DNA from: Triatoma infestans
Taxonomy: Eukaryota; Arthropoda; Insecta; Hemiptera; Reduviidae
Length of the DNA stretch: 64,000 bases
Assembly (NCBI GenBank): GCA_011037195.1
Contig: JAAEAF010014560.1
Location: forward strand, 62,001 to 126,000
Reading direction: 5' to 3'
In this document: positions 1-11,290 of the stretch, piece after piece
Position numbering within the stretch: position 1 is the first letter of the stretch
Layout of the letters: every line of letters begins with the position of its first letter
Notes under the pieces: generated by a model
What the model saw: only the letters and a program-made list of their open reading frames with translations
Databases searched by the model: none
Told to the model about the DNA's origin: nothing
Program-made: the position numbers and the translations under genes

Positions 1-228
1 TAAAACTGTAATTTATTTGGAACATTATTTGTTCCTAAACAGATTTTTAGGAAAGTTCTATGCAATTTTCGCTATTAAATTTGAAATGTTTATGATATGG
101 GTTTGGTTCAATGTTATTAGCGCACTCTTTTGCACTAAAATGTAATTATTCTGGACTTTTTTCACTCTACACTAAGTATAATATGTTACACTAACTAAAA
201 CATTGTCAATTATAATTTTAAGAACAGG

Positions 229-275
229 GGTAAGAGAAAGTTGTGTGAGTGTTTCACACCAGATTTTTTTTTTTA
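229..275 (+). repeat. RPT-A terminal hairpin fragment
   Basis: The sequence GTAAGAGAAAG is followed by GTGTGAGTGTTTCACAC, which folds into a short hairpin, and then by a poly-T run. The same block ends the RPT-A copy at 4575-5700 and appears reversed at the start of the copy at 26405-27430. Eroded versions lie near 2495-2540, 4490-4545, 14505-14560 and 21905-21950. What kind of element it terminates is unknown. Confidence 0.55.
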
Positions 276-619
276 AATAAACGTTCTAGGCCTTTATTGT
301 TTTAGTATTGAAGTTTATGGAAAATCGTAGGAGCTACTTTTGAGAAAATACTAAAAAAAATCTGCTTAATAATTGTTGCACATTCAGTTGGCGGAATTTG
401 ACTGAAACCTTCATGCCGTATGCAATGGTGGTAGCTAAAATAGAATAAAAGGTAATTTTTTTTTTTTTAATTTATATTTCAAATGTACGAAATATGGACG
501 TTTGCAACACTTCCTTTGCGTGATTAAGTTTAAATAATTTAAAGACTTTTTTGTTAAAGAATGGACTTGATACAGTTTTTTTTTTTTCCCCCCAACAACT
601 GTTTACATAAACGAAATGT

Positions 620-672
620 AATATTGCTGAAGATGATTTTTCATTCCATCGAAACGTCGTATTCTGTTGAAT
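620..672 (+). ncRNA. Hammerhead-like motif, degraded
   Basis: CTGAAGA (627-633) is followed by a possible short hairpin (GAT...ATC), then GAAAC and GTC at 651-658. This is the element order of a type I hammerhead ribozyme. Stem I does not pair in this copy, so activity is unlikely. The same order recurs in several better copies in this window. Confidence 0.35.
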
Positions 673-1148
673 TGAATGAATAAAAATAAAATGTGCAAAA
701 ATAACAAGGAGTTGTTGATATAATCCACCTTGGTTATAAATGACATATTTTATTAAAAGCCGCAATGTATACAACTTGCCTTTCACAATACACAAAATAT
801 AACTGTATTTTATTTTTTGTTTTGTTATTTCTTCTTAGGACATAGGGAACTTCCTTAATTTAATAAAGTACAATAACATTTAAATGGCAAGTTTATATTT
901 AAAACGCACGTTAAGGATTCCTCAAAATGCTTCTACAACAAATTTTCCAAAAAAATGTTTGCAATAATGGTAAAATTGGTAACATATTATGCAATTACCA
1001 TTCTAAACTTGTAAGAAAATCGTTCGAGCTATTTTTGAGAATAACCCGAAAAACTTAGAAATCTCTTCGGGAAAGTCAGACGGAATTCTGGGTAACCAAA
1101 TTTCTACAAACTAGAAATTCTAATAATCATTTAATGGCTTTTAATTTT

Positions 1149-2092
1149 AGATGACTGGTTCATCAGTGGGAGCGGGGGTGCCGCAGGGGAGTATTCTTGG
1201 CCCAGTACTGTACACTGTATACACATCCGATATACCCACACATCCGTCCACACTACTATGTACATATGCAGACGACACAGCCATACTAGCTTCTAGCACA
1301 AACCAACATCAGCATCACACAAGTTACAGACACACTTACATCTGATAGAAACATGGGAAAAAAAGTGGAGAATTAAAATGAACCCACGAAAATCCCAACA
1401 CGCCACGTTTACTCTCCGGCGGGGCTCCTGTCCTCCTGTCTATTTTATAACTCTCTTCCTTTTGCCGACCTGGTGCGCTACCTTGGACTCTTCATAGACA
1501 AACGACTTACATGGAATCCACACACACGACTTAAAAGACAAGCACTGACTAAACGGGCCAAACTTTTCTACCGACTTATCGGAAGACTCTCTAAACTACC
1601 CACGGGACTGAAGAGACTAATATACAATACTACATTAAAACCTATGTGGACTTAAGGACTAGAGCAGTGGGTTCAGCCAAACCGACCACATACGGACTAT
1701 ACAGACGTTTCAATCAAAACTACTCCGACAGATAGTAGACGCACCTTTTACGTTACAAACCTAACTCTCCATAACGACCTCAACATTCCTTTCGTACAAC
1801 AACTCGCCAAGACTAAATATAATAAATTTCACTCTGCTCTCTCTCACTGCTCTAATCCTTTCGTACAATCTCTCGCCTCCACTACCATCCCTGACAATCC
1901 ACCACGCCGACTGAACCGCCAGTGGCCCCGAGATTTCCTTCGGGACTGATCAGTAACTGGTATCCCGTAGAGAGTGCTACCACTGGGTAGTTTCTTTCTT
2001 CCTACTTTTCACGCCTCTGTAATCTCATCTTATTGTATGTATCTATATACAGATTGTAAATGGCTAAATAAAGAAAAATAAAGATGACTGGT
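1149..2092 (+). mobile_element. 5'-truncated Jockey-type LINE with target duplication
   Basis: The insertion is bounded by an 11-bp direct repeat, AGATGACTGGT, at 1149-1159 and 2082-2092. This is the target-site duplication expected from target-primed reverse transcription. The body ends in an A-rich AAATAAAG-type tail just before the right copy. Only the second half of the reverse transcriptase and the downstream C-terminal region are present, which fits ordinary 5' truncation. The exact flanking repeat suggests a fairly young insertion, although the coding region already has frame breaks. Confidence 0.8.
1160..1949 (+). pseudogene. Jockey-clade reverse transcriptase, C-terminal part, broken
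   Basis: Reverse transcriptase of a non-LTR retrotransposon. It would copy element RNA into DNA at a nicked chromosomal site. The first segment has the block GVPQGSILGPVLY and the catalytic box YADD (near 1259-1270). After a frame shift the text continues with WRIKMNPRKSQ, then YLGLFIDKRLTWNPHTRLK (from about 1478) and ends PRDFLRD before a stop at 1947-1949. These are the usual blocks of Jockey elements in order. At least two frame changes and in-frame stops break it. The N-terminal half, including the endonuclease, is absent because of 5' truncation. It resembles the relics at 32208-33335, 41075-42240 and 55142-57832. Confidence 0.8.
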
Positions 2093-2767
2093 AGGGCCGT
2101 ACATTTTGCTGAAATGTTATTATAAACATCTAGAGGAAAGCTTAACGTGACATTTTATCACAGAATCGTTTAAAAAATAAATTAGTCTGAGAAAAATGTT
2201 TTATATAAGAGTGAAAGGCTTTGTATGAAGTATAGGTTAGAATGTGAAGAATGTGAATGGAAAATCATTATAGCCGGTTTTCAGAAAAATCATGAAAAAC
2301 GTAAATAAACAAAAAGTCATTTAATAATAAGCATCCACAGCTGATGGATTTTTTTTTGTGGAAATCTTTGTATCGAACTTCAGTAGAAGCCCATAACCGG
2401 ATATGAAGTTTGACTACTTACAAATTTTTCTTTTTGTTATATTTTTTACACACACAAAGTTGTAGACAGTATATATTAATAATAATAAAAAAAAAAAATC
2501 TGGTATGAAATACTCATACGACTTTTTCTTATTGCAGATAATAGAATTATAAATTGTGACAGAAAATTCTTCAAACTTGGAGTTTGCCCACAAAGTTGCC
2601 CTAACAAAAACATGATGCTGGGGAATACATTTTGCTTGTCGGTATCTACGTTAGTGTAATATGATTATTGTAGTCCAAAAGAGAGCGCTTTCATCACACC
2701 TGAGTTCACATAACGTAACACATTCGTCACATTGAAACATAACGTAAGTGACTGCCCAAAAACCTGT
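2093..2767. other. Non-coding, eroded RPT-A-like sequence
   Basis: No gene. Around 2130-2160 are words seen in RPT-A modules (for example AGAGGAAAGCTTAAC), and at 2495-2540 there is a decayed RPT-A terminal block (TCTGGTATGAAATACTC). The left edge is the original continuation of 1140-1148. Confidence 0.5.
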
Positions 2768-3290
2768 TAAAAATCAATTCATCATCATCAATGGCGCTAC
2801 AGCCCACAAATGGAGCATGGCCTCCTCATGCAGAAGTTTCCGCCAGTTTTCCTTGTTCGGTGCGGCTGCCTTCAAATTGTTCGTATTAAGGATAGCTGCA
2901 GCATCCTTTCTTACTCCTTCTTACCATCTCAGCTTCGGATGTCCTGTTTGCCTCTTGCTTTTCTAGCTTCTCCTCTTCAACCTTATTTGCTATTCGGCTA
3001 TCTTCCATTCCCGCAAGATTTCTAGGCCAGCGCATCCTTCCTAGCTTTACAAACTTTACCAAATCTGACTCTTTATTTCCTGGTTCGTCCTTTTTCTCCA
3101 GGCATTGCCCTCTCGGAATGTTCCACAGGTCTTACGAAGGACCTGTAAGGGTCTGCTTGAAGACCCAATAAGTCCTCCTCATCTTTTATTGGTTTTGAGA
3201 GGGTCCAGGTTTCCGATCCATAAGTCATGGCAGGTTGGATTAGTATCTTCTTGAGAGTGATCTTGGTGCTTCTAGTTATTAGGTTACTCC
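2768..3290 (-). pseudogene. LINE C-terminal tail, broken
   Basis: Read on the minus strand from about 3290, the text begins with PAMTYGSETWTL, the block after the reverse transcriptase in many insect LINEs. It continues through a basic stretch resembling RLRWFGHVARM and ends with HAPFVGCSAIDDDE-like residues. The 3' end runs into an ATGATG microsatellite (2768-2790), a usual tail for this LINE group. Several frame changes and stops make it non-functional. The same type of tail appears at 20429-20674 (plus) and 28575-28985 (minus) from different families. Confidence 0.6.
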
Positions 3291-3383
3291 GCTAAAATCA
3301 ATTAGTCCGCAAAAAAATATTTCAAATAAAAGTAATGATGTTAGTATTCCAAGTTCGAAGGCGATTTCAAGAAAATGCCCTTT

Positions 3384-3560
3384 ATGGCGCGTCAGCATCT
3401 TACGGTCATTGGTGCCCGAAGCCTTGCTACCGTGCAGTGCTCTCTCGTTACAGACAACATTGTCCATTGACGGAGGCTCCCTGGAAGAGAAAATCTTAGG
3501 AAAGCACTGCTGGACTCGAACTTTCGGGACCTCTGCGATGCTAGTCCAGCTAATCCCTTC
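3384..3560 (-). mobile_element. tRNA-derived SINE, family S1
   Basis: Minus-strand copy of the SINE best seen at 59532-59772. It keeps the S1 body (GGCGCGTCA, TGGTCATTGG-like, CTCTCGTTACAGACAAC on the plus strand) and a decayed B box (TTCGAGTCC near 3510-3518). The tRNA-like head lies at the high-coordinate end. There is no protein content; the open frames here are fortuitous. Confidence 0.65.
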
Positions 3561-4574
3561 TTTAATACTTTTGTTGTATCCCAATATATTAGAAATGACA
3601 GCACCATACATTTGACTAAAGTGGTACATTAGAGGAAAGCTCAAGATTGCAGCTCCTCCAGAACCCTCAAAAGTTCAATCTTGCTGAAAACATTTTGCCA
3701 ATCAGACTGGTAGTATTTTTAGGTACAAATAGTAAAGATAAGTAAATCGTACTTTCGGTTGGAGTATTTTGATGGAAACCTTTGTATCAGATACGGTGGT
3801 GTGATATGTAGTTTGTGGTGTCTGTAATTTTGTTTTTGTTTTTGAGATAGATATAGAAACACGAATACACACAACACAAACCAACATACATATCAACCCA
3901 CAATAGCAACATTTTTTTTTCCCATTCAGCCAATGCTCAAATCTTACTGGTAAAATATGATTTAGAAAAATGTGGCACGATTGCAATTCTTTCTCACACA
4001 GCTGTAAGAGAAAATAATAAATCCATGAGTTCAGGTAAATGTATAAATTTCATTTACAATTGAAATATTATAGTTGATGAACGTAACGGATTTTCAAATA
4101 TTTTCTTTATTGTTTTACATTTAAAGTTAGATAACAGTTTCTTCTTATGAAAATTGCATTGACTTCACGAACTGCACGATTAGATCCACTGAAAAGAAAC
4201 AAGAAAAAAAACATCTATAATTTAAGTGAATTATTTCACAAACTTGTATATTGTTACTATCTTGGGCGTGTTATATTTGAATAGCATTTTGTAGCCCATC
4301 TACAAAAAAAAAATGTGGAAATCAGGTCGGAGAAAAAAAGACTGTAATTATTTGGATGAGTTAAATTTGCATAATTTGAGCATGGTCAGAAAAAATTGCA
4401 AACTATTGATAACTCAGTTTGCTCAAAAATATTGTGTACGAATGTTTGTAAAGTTGTTAGTGTGACAGGATGCCCCCAAAAAAATCTTGATGTTGAAAAA
4501 ATAAATCTGGTATGAAACTCTCGCACTATTTTCTCTTACCCCAATTAATTTACATTAATAGACAATTTATTTTT
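3561..4574. other. Non-coding, eroded repeats
   Basis: No gene recognised. Short RPT-A words occur at 3625-3645 and a decayed RPT-A terminal block at 4490-4545. The stretch is otherwise AT-rich with short A and T runs. Confidence 0.5.
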
Positions 4575-5700
4575 ACTTTCTCTCCTCCTTCGATATCGAG
4601 TTTTCACCGGAAATATCCGTTTTGAGGTCCCCTGAGTCCAAAAAAGTGGTTTTAGCAAATGGTCTGTGTGTGTGTGTATGTGTATGTATGTGAACAGCAT
4701 AGCTCAAAAACGAAAAACCGTAGAAAGTTGAAACTTGATATTCCGTTTAGGTATCACCATGGGATCTGACAGTACGTTATCTGTCAAAATTCCTCAACCG
4801 GAAGTACCACTTTACTAGTTGGATTTTTTACTTTTTTGCGATTTTCTCAAAAATGGCTCCGACGATTTTTTTTAAACTTAGTACATCAACTACAAATTCA
4901 ATCAGTTACAACTTTTATTTGAAACGTTTCTCCGGAAAGATGCATTTAAGGGCATTTTTGGGGGGAAGGGTGGGGCCAGGTTTTCATCTAAAGTGCTATT
5001 TCTGTTTAATAGGCAATTCTGTCATCTACATATCATTAATAGAATTAAATATGTTGTTGAAATTCCGAGTTTGAAAAAATCGGATAACCGGAAGTGCATT
5101 TCCATTACCACTTTACTAAATAATTTATTCTCTTTTTCGCAATTTTCTCAAAAATGGCTTCGACGATTTTTTTGAAACTTCTTTTATAAACTAAACATGC
5201 AAGGATCTACAACTTTTATTTAAAACATTTCTCTGGGAAAATTCATTTATGGGCCCTTTTTGGGAAGAGGTGGGGTTATGTTTCTCTCTAAAGTGCTGTC
5301 ATAGTTGATTATAGAATTCTATCATCCAAACAAAATTAACTAGAAATAAATAGGTGGCTAAATTCCGACTTTTTAAGAAATTTAGAACACCGGAATTGCG
5401 CTTTTACTGAACAGTTTTTTTCAGTTTTCGACGAATTTCGTTTAATTTTGTTACACAAAATTTTGTTACAAACCCCCCTTCCTCCCCCCGCGCCCCCACC
5501 CCGCGCCCCCTCCCCCTCCCCGCGCCCCATCCCCCTCACCATAACCTTCCTCACCCCTTACCTTTTGGCCGCCATATTTACTGGGCCAGAAACCTCCTTT
5601 TATACCTACTCACAAAACTATAAAATTTGTTAATTATAATGTTGAGAACAGGTGTAAGAGAAAGTTGTGTGAGTGTTTCACACCAGATTTTTTTTAAATA
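4575..5700 (+). repeat. RPT-A copy with tandem internal modules
   Basis: A large dispersed repeat. It starts with TTCGATATCGAGTTTTCACC, then a GT-rich microsatellite (4664-4694), then AGCTCAAAAACG and a block around ATCACCATGGGATCTGAC. Related modules follow, each with an ACCGGAAGT-type word, AAAATGGCTCCGACGAT and a line such as TTTCTC(C/T)GGAAA. It ends GTAAGAGAAAGTTGTGTGAG at 5651 onward. Other copies lie at 10137-11290 and 26405-27430 (both reversed), 23500-23900 and 63942-64000 (partial). Both ends share TTTCTCTTAC as an inverted repeat, which suggests a DNA-type element, but no coding sequence or known family was recognised. Confidence 0.7.
5466..5541. other. C-rich tract with G-quadruplex potential on minus strand
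   Basis: About 75 bp in which nearly every base is C with occasional G, T or A, including several runs of four to six C. It lies inside the RPT-A copy and stands out from an AT-rich window. The minus strand has enough G-runs to form G-quadruplexes. The other RPT-A copies lack a tract of this size. Confidence 0.7.
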
Positions 5701-6622
5701 TAATGTTTACAAACGTTTTGTTGGGCTCGCCATGAAAAAGAATCGTAGGAATTATTATGTACACCTGAGTGTAACTGTATGCATCCTTTGTCTTATATCA
5801 CAATAAACCTTATAGCGACAATTTAATTGTAATTGTAGTACTCGACAGTTTTTTTGGATAAATGTTTCATATATTGTTGTTTAAAAAAAGAAAATCGTTG
5901 TGTCCAATTAAAGAAAATTAAAAAAAAAATCAAGATACAATTCTTTAAAGTCGCACTTCCGGTTGACCGTTTTTCTTCAAATTTGGAAATCTAGCAATGT
6001 TTCTACAATATCTTAATATTGTGTAGGAAGTAGAACGATACATTATCTGGAGTAGTATTTTAGAGGAAAGATAAAAAATTACGATGTAAACATTGATTTC
6101 ATGAAATGATATTAGTCGAAAGCAATACAGCTTGAGGATAAAATCCAAAGTAAAGTTTCGAATCAAGATACGAATCAGTATAAGCCTTGCTTTCGTGCAG
6201 ATTAATAAATTTCGTAAAAATATCTTGGCAAGAAACAAATTTGTTTTCTTTGAGAAAGATAGTCATGTTATACGGTGTTCATGTGTTTGCTACATAGAAC
6301 CTGTACATATTCATAAAGGCTTTGTTGCAGCTTTTCTGTGAGTAATAATTATTCTTAATTTATATTATTTTTATCTAATAGAACTTTTACGTCAATCTTT
6401 TACTTCTTACGCTGTAAGTAAAAGTATTGTAATAGTGGCACATTTCCAAAATAGAATTTTCACCGGATATACAAATGCTCTTGTATGAGCTCTTAGATAC
6501 AAGTGCTCTTGGTATGTTAGAAACAATGTTTTTAGCACTATATGCATTATATGTGTGTGGGCGTTTTTATGTGGTTTGCGCGCGTGTATATGTGTAGCCA
6601 GTTACCTGAATGTAACCGTATA
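5701..6622. other. Non-coding AT-rich DNA
   Basis: No recognisable gene or complete repeat. The open frames on both strands around 5945-6341 show no known domain and overlap each other antisense. A TG-rich stretch lies at 6550-6600. Confidence 0.5.
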
Positions 6623-7470
6623 TACAGGGTGTCCAAAGGTATATGGATAACGACTTTTTCTCGGAAACTAAGATAGCTAGAAAAAACTAAAAAATACGTG
6701 TCCTCGTATTATTTTTGTTAGAAATCCAAAGTTAATTAGCAAATTTGTTTTGGTGCTTCCAGAAGCGAGATATAGGTACCAACTTCATTTTTTCAAATGG
6801 AGAGGTGTGGTTTTTATTTAAGAAATAGATTCCTCTATTTTTTTTGTAAGAAAAATTTACTTGAACGGTTTTTTTTCTGTGAGCGATATTTTACAAGTTA
6901 TGGATGAAAACATGATTCCTATAAGAAATTTCAGAATGATATAATAACGGTTTTTTTGAATAAGAAGAAAAGTTATTCAAAAAACCCATTAGTGATGCAT
7001 CCACATGCTTTTTACTGCCAGTTGTACCTTACGACCAAAGAAATACATCTCTAATGGTGGAGGCCAGTTGGAGCAAGATCTGTAATTAATGAGGAGTAAA
7101 ATTTATAATAAAATAGTACTTTTCTTCTTATTCAATCAAAAAACCCGTTATAATATCATTTTGAAATTTCTTATAGGAATCATGTTTTCATTCATAACTT
7201 GTAAAATACGCTCAAAGAAAAAAAAACCGTTCAAGTAAATTTTTCTTACAAAAAATAGAGGAATCTATTTCATTAATAAAAACCACACCTCTCCATTTAA
7301 AAAAATGAAGTTGGTGCCTGTATCTCGCTTCTGGAAGCACCAAAACAAATTTGCAAATTAAATTTGGATTTTAACAAAAAACTACGGGGACACTATTTTT
7401 TAGTTTTTTTTCTAGCTATCTTAGTTTCAGAGAAAAAGTCGTTATCCATATACCTTGGGACACCTTATAT
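6623..7470. mobile_element. Mariner-like fold-back element (MITE) with about 350-bp arms
   Basis: The left end reads TACAGGGTGTCCAAAGGTAT and the right end is its inverse (ATACCTTGGGACACCTTATA). The two arms stay complementary for roughly 350 bp each, meeting around a unique centre at about 6975-7115. TA flanks and the CAGGGTG end are typical of Tc1/mariner elements. No transposase is recognisable in the centre. It is a non-autonomous palindromic derivative, comparable in build to the element at 39582-41039 but from a different family. Confidence 0.8.
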
Positions 7471-7509
7471 AGTTATTTTTTTATTTTTTTTATTTTTATT
7501 ATAACTGTA

Positions 7510-7672
7510 TAAATGCAGGATATTTTTTTTTTTTTTTAATTTAAACATCCATAACATCTACTGTTATTGGCGCCAGGACACTTTCTCAGTGCACTGCCAG
7601 CACTGTGTTCTCTTGTTACATCCAACAATTCCCGCGTGGGAGTCCAGTATAACTGAGCAAATTCCTTCCCTT
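7510..7672 (-). mobile_element. SINE S1 copy, decayed
   Basis: On the plus strand a poly-T run is followed by TTGGCGCCAGGACACTTTCT, then CAGTGCACTGCCAG and GTGTTCTCTTGTTACA, all S1 body words. CGTGGGAGTCCAGTA matches the tRNA-like head of the 59532-59772 copy. The B-box region is deleted. Confidence 0.6.
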
Positions 7673-7917
7673 AGAGATTAATAAATCTAAAAAAAAAAAT
7701 ATAAGCTAATGCCAGGCTTTCTGGCTGTATGGGAAGAAAGTTTGGTTCATTTGCCGCAATGTTGGAAAAAAATTATTAGAACATACCACCAATACAACAA
7801 TTAGTGAACACGACATGACCGCGAAATAGTGCAATACACCGATTTTTCAAAAAAATTTAAAATTCATTTCAACAATTTTTTCCCCCTCTAGATTTGTTGC
7901 TTCTTAGGAGCCTCTTC

Positions 7918-8043
7918 AGCTCACTGATCTGTGATGGCAGTGTTAGTAGCGAGAGAATGCTTTCTGGTGGACGGCCAGTACAGTGAGAAGGCTCCGGGTG
8001 GCAATGACCCATAGATGACGCGTCTTAAATTAAAAAAAAAAAT
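7918..8043 (+). mobile_element. SINE S1 3' fragment
   Basis: Plus-strand S1 body: GAGAGAATGCTTTCTGGTGG, then GAGAAGGCTCCGGGTGGCAA, ATAGATGACGCGTCTTAAAT and a poly-A run at about 8030-8043. The tRNA-like head is missing, so it is a truncated copy. It faces the opposite way to the copy at 7510-7672. Confidence 0.6.
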
Positions 8044-9060
8044 CGTGTTATATTTTTGCATTTTCATTCTGTTTGATTGTTTTAATTTTAGTTTTAGTAT
8101 TTTTTGAATGATGTCCAAAGAAATGGTAATAGCAAACATTTCAATTACACTTTCACCATCTTGAAATTAGATTCTGAACTATAGTTCAATCAAATTGAAG
8201 CTGAATTTATCACATTATGCTTTATAATGCATATCTCAAAATATTAATATGTAATTTCAACAGTGGAAACTAAGTGTTACAAAGCTGTTCGCATGCCTAG
8301 GCATGACCAGAGCTAATAAGGACTTGTCCCACTGCTGGGATTGATGTTATACTCTTCAGGATTTCTAGGAAAGTTATGGGTTGGAGAGAAGATTTCAATG
8401 TTAGGGATGAGTGGTCATACCCATCTATAACCCTGGAACCTTCCCAGGAACGGCATAACTAAGAGATACAACTTTGTTACAAATTTCTGTTCTAAGCTAA
8501 GTACGAAGAAAGAGTGGAATAGTGGATCCGCTCTGGTTGGTATCAGAATACATGCTATTAAGTGGTATATAGACGTGCCTAAGACCATCGGAGAAACTGG
8601 GACTGGGGTATTTGGGCCGAGAACTAAATACTCAAAACCCATAGACAAGTTTCGCAGCATTTGCCATTCGGGGTTGTACGCCATCGGAAAGATGCGTTCA
8701 ATTCAATCTCTCCAGGAAATATCAGACGCGATGCTATCATTCAGAGAAGATTCAGAAACCTGGATTGTTACCAGATACAGAGAAGTACATATCCTCTCTC
8801 CAGGATATTAACATTCTACAAGGCCATTAACCTGGTGGGAGTGCTGTACGCGAGATGGCTCGCCACGTTTACGCCTATGACCCCCGAGAGGCATGCACAA
8901 TGATCATGCGACCATGCAGGTCGCACTGCAATCAGCCCCTTTCCTCCCTCCAAATGTCACAAAAAGTAAGCGATTGTGACCAAAATTCACCGCGACCAAA
9001 CATAAGTTATAAGAACAATTCGACAATTCCCTGATAGGGACAGTTTAAAATTTGTAAAGG
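8044..9060. other. Unassigned non-coding DNA
   Basis: Higher in GC than its left flank between about 8280 and 8960. There are overlapping open frames on both strands (8415-8684 minus, 8575-8903 plus) but no domain I recognise. It may be eroded LINE sequence, since CCCCCGAGAGGC at 8880 recurs at 9889 inside the next LINE. Function unknown. Confidence 0.4.
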
Positions 9061-10085
9061 TATTAGAATTAGAATGCTGCAGGGGGGGACTAAAACCCAG
9101 GCACCGCAGCCTCTCATTGAGGCTTATTGTGCCAACCCCTCAAACCTAGTAGCGGAAGCCCCTCTCTTCATGTGGTCCAGAACCTTCCCTACCAGTCCCT
9201 CCTGGAGCAGGATTACTTCCGGTCTCAACGTGCCGAAGATCTCGTACCTCAGTCTAGCGATTGCAACGCAATCAAACAGCAGGTGAGAGGCCGTCTCTTC
9301 CTCCTCCTGCCACAGTCTGCACAAGGGCTCTACATCTACCAACCCCACCTTGTGCAGATGTTTTTTGAACCTGCCATGCCCAGTAAGCTGGCCCGTTATC
9401 AGGGCAGTCTGATACCTGCTTAACCCCAGGATGTATCTGGTCCTTCTTTCACACAGCTCTGGCATAACCATTTTGCCGTGTTTCGTTCCAGTACTCAGCC
9501 TCCAGTGTCGGTTATGTTCCCTCCGAGTCCATTCTCTTAGAACCGCTCTTACCATACTTTTGGCCCCCTAGAGCAGGTTCCGGTCCGAGAAAGGGAGTGT
9601 TCGCTCCCTCCCAGTCAATTGGTTTGGCTATTTCATTCCCCTGATCCCCTTACGCCCCGGCACCCATACTAGCCGCACTTTGTTGGCCCGGCTAATGCCT
9701 CCAGGGAGTCTCTACACTCCCTGACCAAAGGGGAGGTGATTCTGAACGCCCGAAGAGCGTTCAGCGCAGCCTGGCTGTCCGAGAAGATGCATATCTCTCT
9801 ATTTCTAGAGTCCATACGCAGGTTCTCCTCAGCACAGATCTTTATTTCATACACTTCAGCCTGGAATACTGTGGAGTAACCCCCGAGAGGCCTCGCAATA
9901 CGTACCTCCGGTTTGACCCCTAAATCCCGGCTCCAGTTCCGCAGGCCATTTTGGACCCATCCCCAATCCGACCACGTTTCTCCAACTTTTAGCCCACTCC
10001 GACCGTGACGTTACTATCATTTGAAAGGGGAGCTCAAAGTGTAACGTTGGACAACTCACCTCCCTAGCCATCCTAAGGATAGGCC
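9061..10085 (-). pseudogene. RNase H domain and C-terminus of a non-LTR retrotransposon, broken
   Basis: Minus strand, from about 10085 down to a stop near 9124. The RNase H domain, which removes RNA from the RNA-DNA hybrid, shows AEVYEIKICAEENL-like text followed by ICIFSDSQAALNAL (9669-9854), the second acidic catalytic block. The first block is scrambled by frame changes around 9856-10071. The C-terminal part (9124-9555) reads LTGHGRFKKHLHKVGL, then CRLWQEEEETASHLLFDC, a degenerate Cys/His motif in which the second Cys of the first pair is now W. Architecture fits RNase H-bearing LINE clades (I, LOA or Outcast type). It is a different family from the copies at 50990-52175. At least two frame shifts make it non-functional. 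Confidence 0.7.
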
Positions 10086-10136
10086 AGGGCTACCTTCTGA
10101 ATAATGACCAAGTGCTTGGCTAGAAGTCTAAGAGTG

Positions 10137-11290
10137 ATTTGTCGAAAACTGAAAAAATATTCAGTAAAAGCGCACTTCCGGTTTACTGATTTCCTTTAAA
10201 CTCGGACTTTTAGTCATCTATTTATTTTTAATTAATTTCATTTGCATGATAGAGTTGTATAATCAATTATGATCTACTTTAGAGGAAGCTATAACCCCAC
10301 TCCTCCCCCAAAATGTGCCCTTAAATGAATTTTCCCAGAGAAATATTTTAAATAAAAGTCGTAGATCTTTGCAAGTTTAGTTTATATACGAAGTTTCAAG
10401 AAAATCGTGGGAGCCATTTTTGAGGAAATTGCGAAAAAGAAAAAAAAAATCATTCAGTAAAGTGGTATTTTTTTTTCAAACTCGGAATTTCAACAACGTA
10501 TTTAATTCTAATTAATATTAGTTAGATGACAGAACTGTCTAACAAACTGAAATAGCACTTTAGATAAAAAACCTAATCCCACCCCTCACCGCAAAACTGC
10601 CCTTAAATAAATTTTCCCAGAGAAATGTTTCAAATAAAAGTTGTAGCTCGTTGTATGTGTAGTTGATACATCAATTTTAAAGAAAATCGTGGGAGCCATT
10701 TTTTAGAAAATTGCGAAAAAGAAAAAAAAATCATTCAGTAAAGTGGTATTTTTTTTTCAAACTCGGAATTTCAACAACGTATTTAATTCTAATTAATATT
10801 AGTTAGATGGCAGAACTGTCTAACAAACTGAAATAGCACTTTAGATAAAAAACCTAATCCCACCCCTCACCGCAAAACTGCCCTTAAATAAATTTTCCCA
10901 GAGAAATGTTTCAAATAAAAGTTGTAGCTCGCTTTATGTGTAGTTGATATAAAACGTTTGAAGAAAATCGTCGGAGCTATTTTTTAGAAAAACGCAAAAA
11001 AGTAAAAAAAACAAACAAACTAGTAATGTGATACTTCCGGTTGAGGAATTTTGACAGATAAGGTACAGTCAGATCCCATGGTGATACCTAAACGGTGATA
11101 TCAAGTTTCAACTTTTTGCGGTTTTTTTTTTTGAGCTATACTGTTCACATACACACACACACACACACACACAGACCATTTGCTAAAAACCACTTTTTTG
11201 GACTCAGGGGACCTCAAAACGGATATTTCCGGTGAAAACTCGATATCGAAAATTTGACACGATTACAATACTTCCTCTTACTAAGAGTGA
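10137..11290 (-). repeat. RPT-A copy with three tandem modules
   Basis: Reverse-oriented RPT-A. Three modules begin at about 10137, 10431 and 10713, each ending near a GCGAAAAAG-type word. The second and third are almost identical, giving a period of about 280 bp (10431 to 10713 to 10991). The right end carries the AC microsatellite (11150-11172), GGACCTCAAAACGGATATTT, and TTCCTCTTACTAAGAGTGAG. The near identity of two neighbouring modules points to recent local duplication. Confidence 0.75.

Larger units (their letters stand above)
1..1148. other. Non-coding AT-rich DNA with eroded repeats
   Basis: No gene is recognised. The stretch holds a terminal fragment of the RPT-A repeat (229-275) and a hammerhead-like relic (620-672), both listed separately. 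The rest is AT-rich with several poly-T runs. The 40 bp before 1149 continue at 2093, because a LINE inserted between them. Confidence 0.6.

Noticed and set aside
3279..3644. 121-codon minus-strand open frame
   Set aside because: It runs across a tRNA-derived SINE (S1) and its flanks; frames in the other directions overlap it and no protein family fits.
5448..5633. Proline-rich open frame over the C-rich tract
   Set aside because: The proline codons come from the simple C-rich repeat inside RPT-A; the frame is not conserved in other copies.
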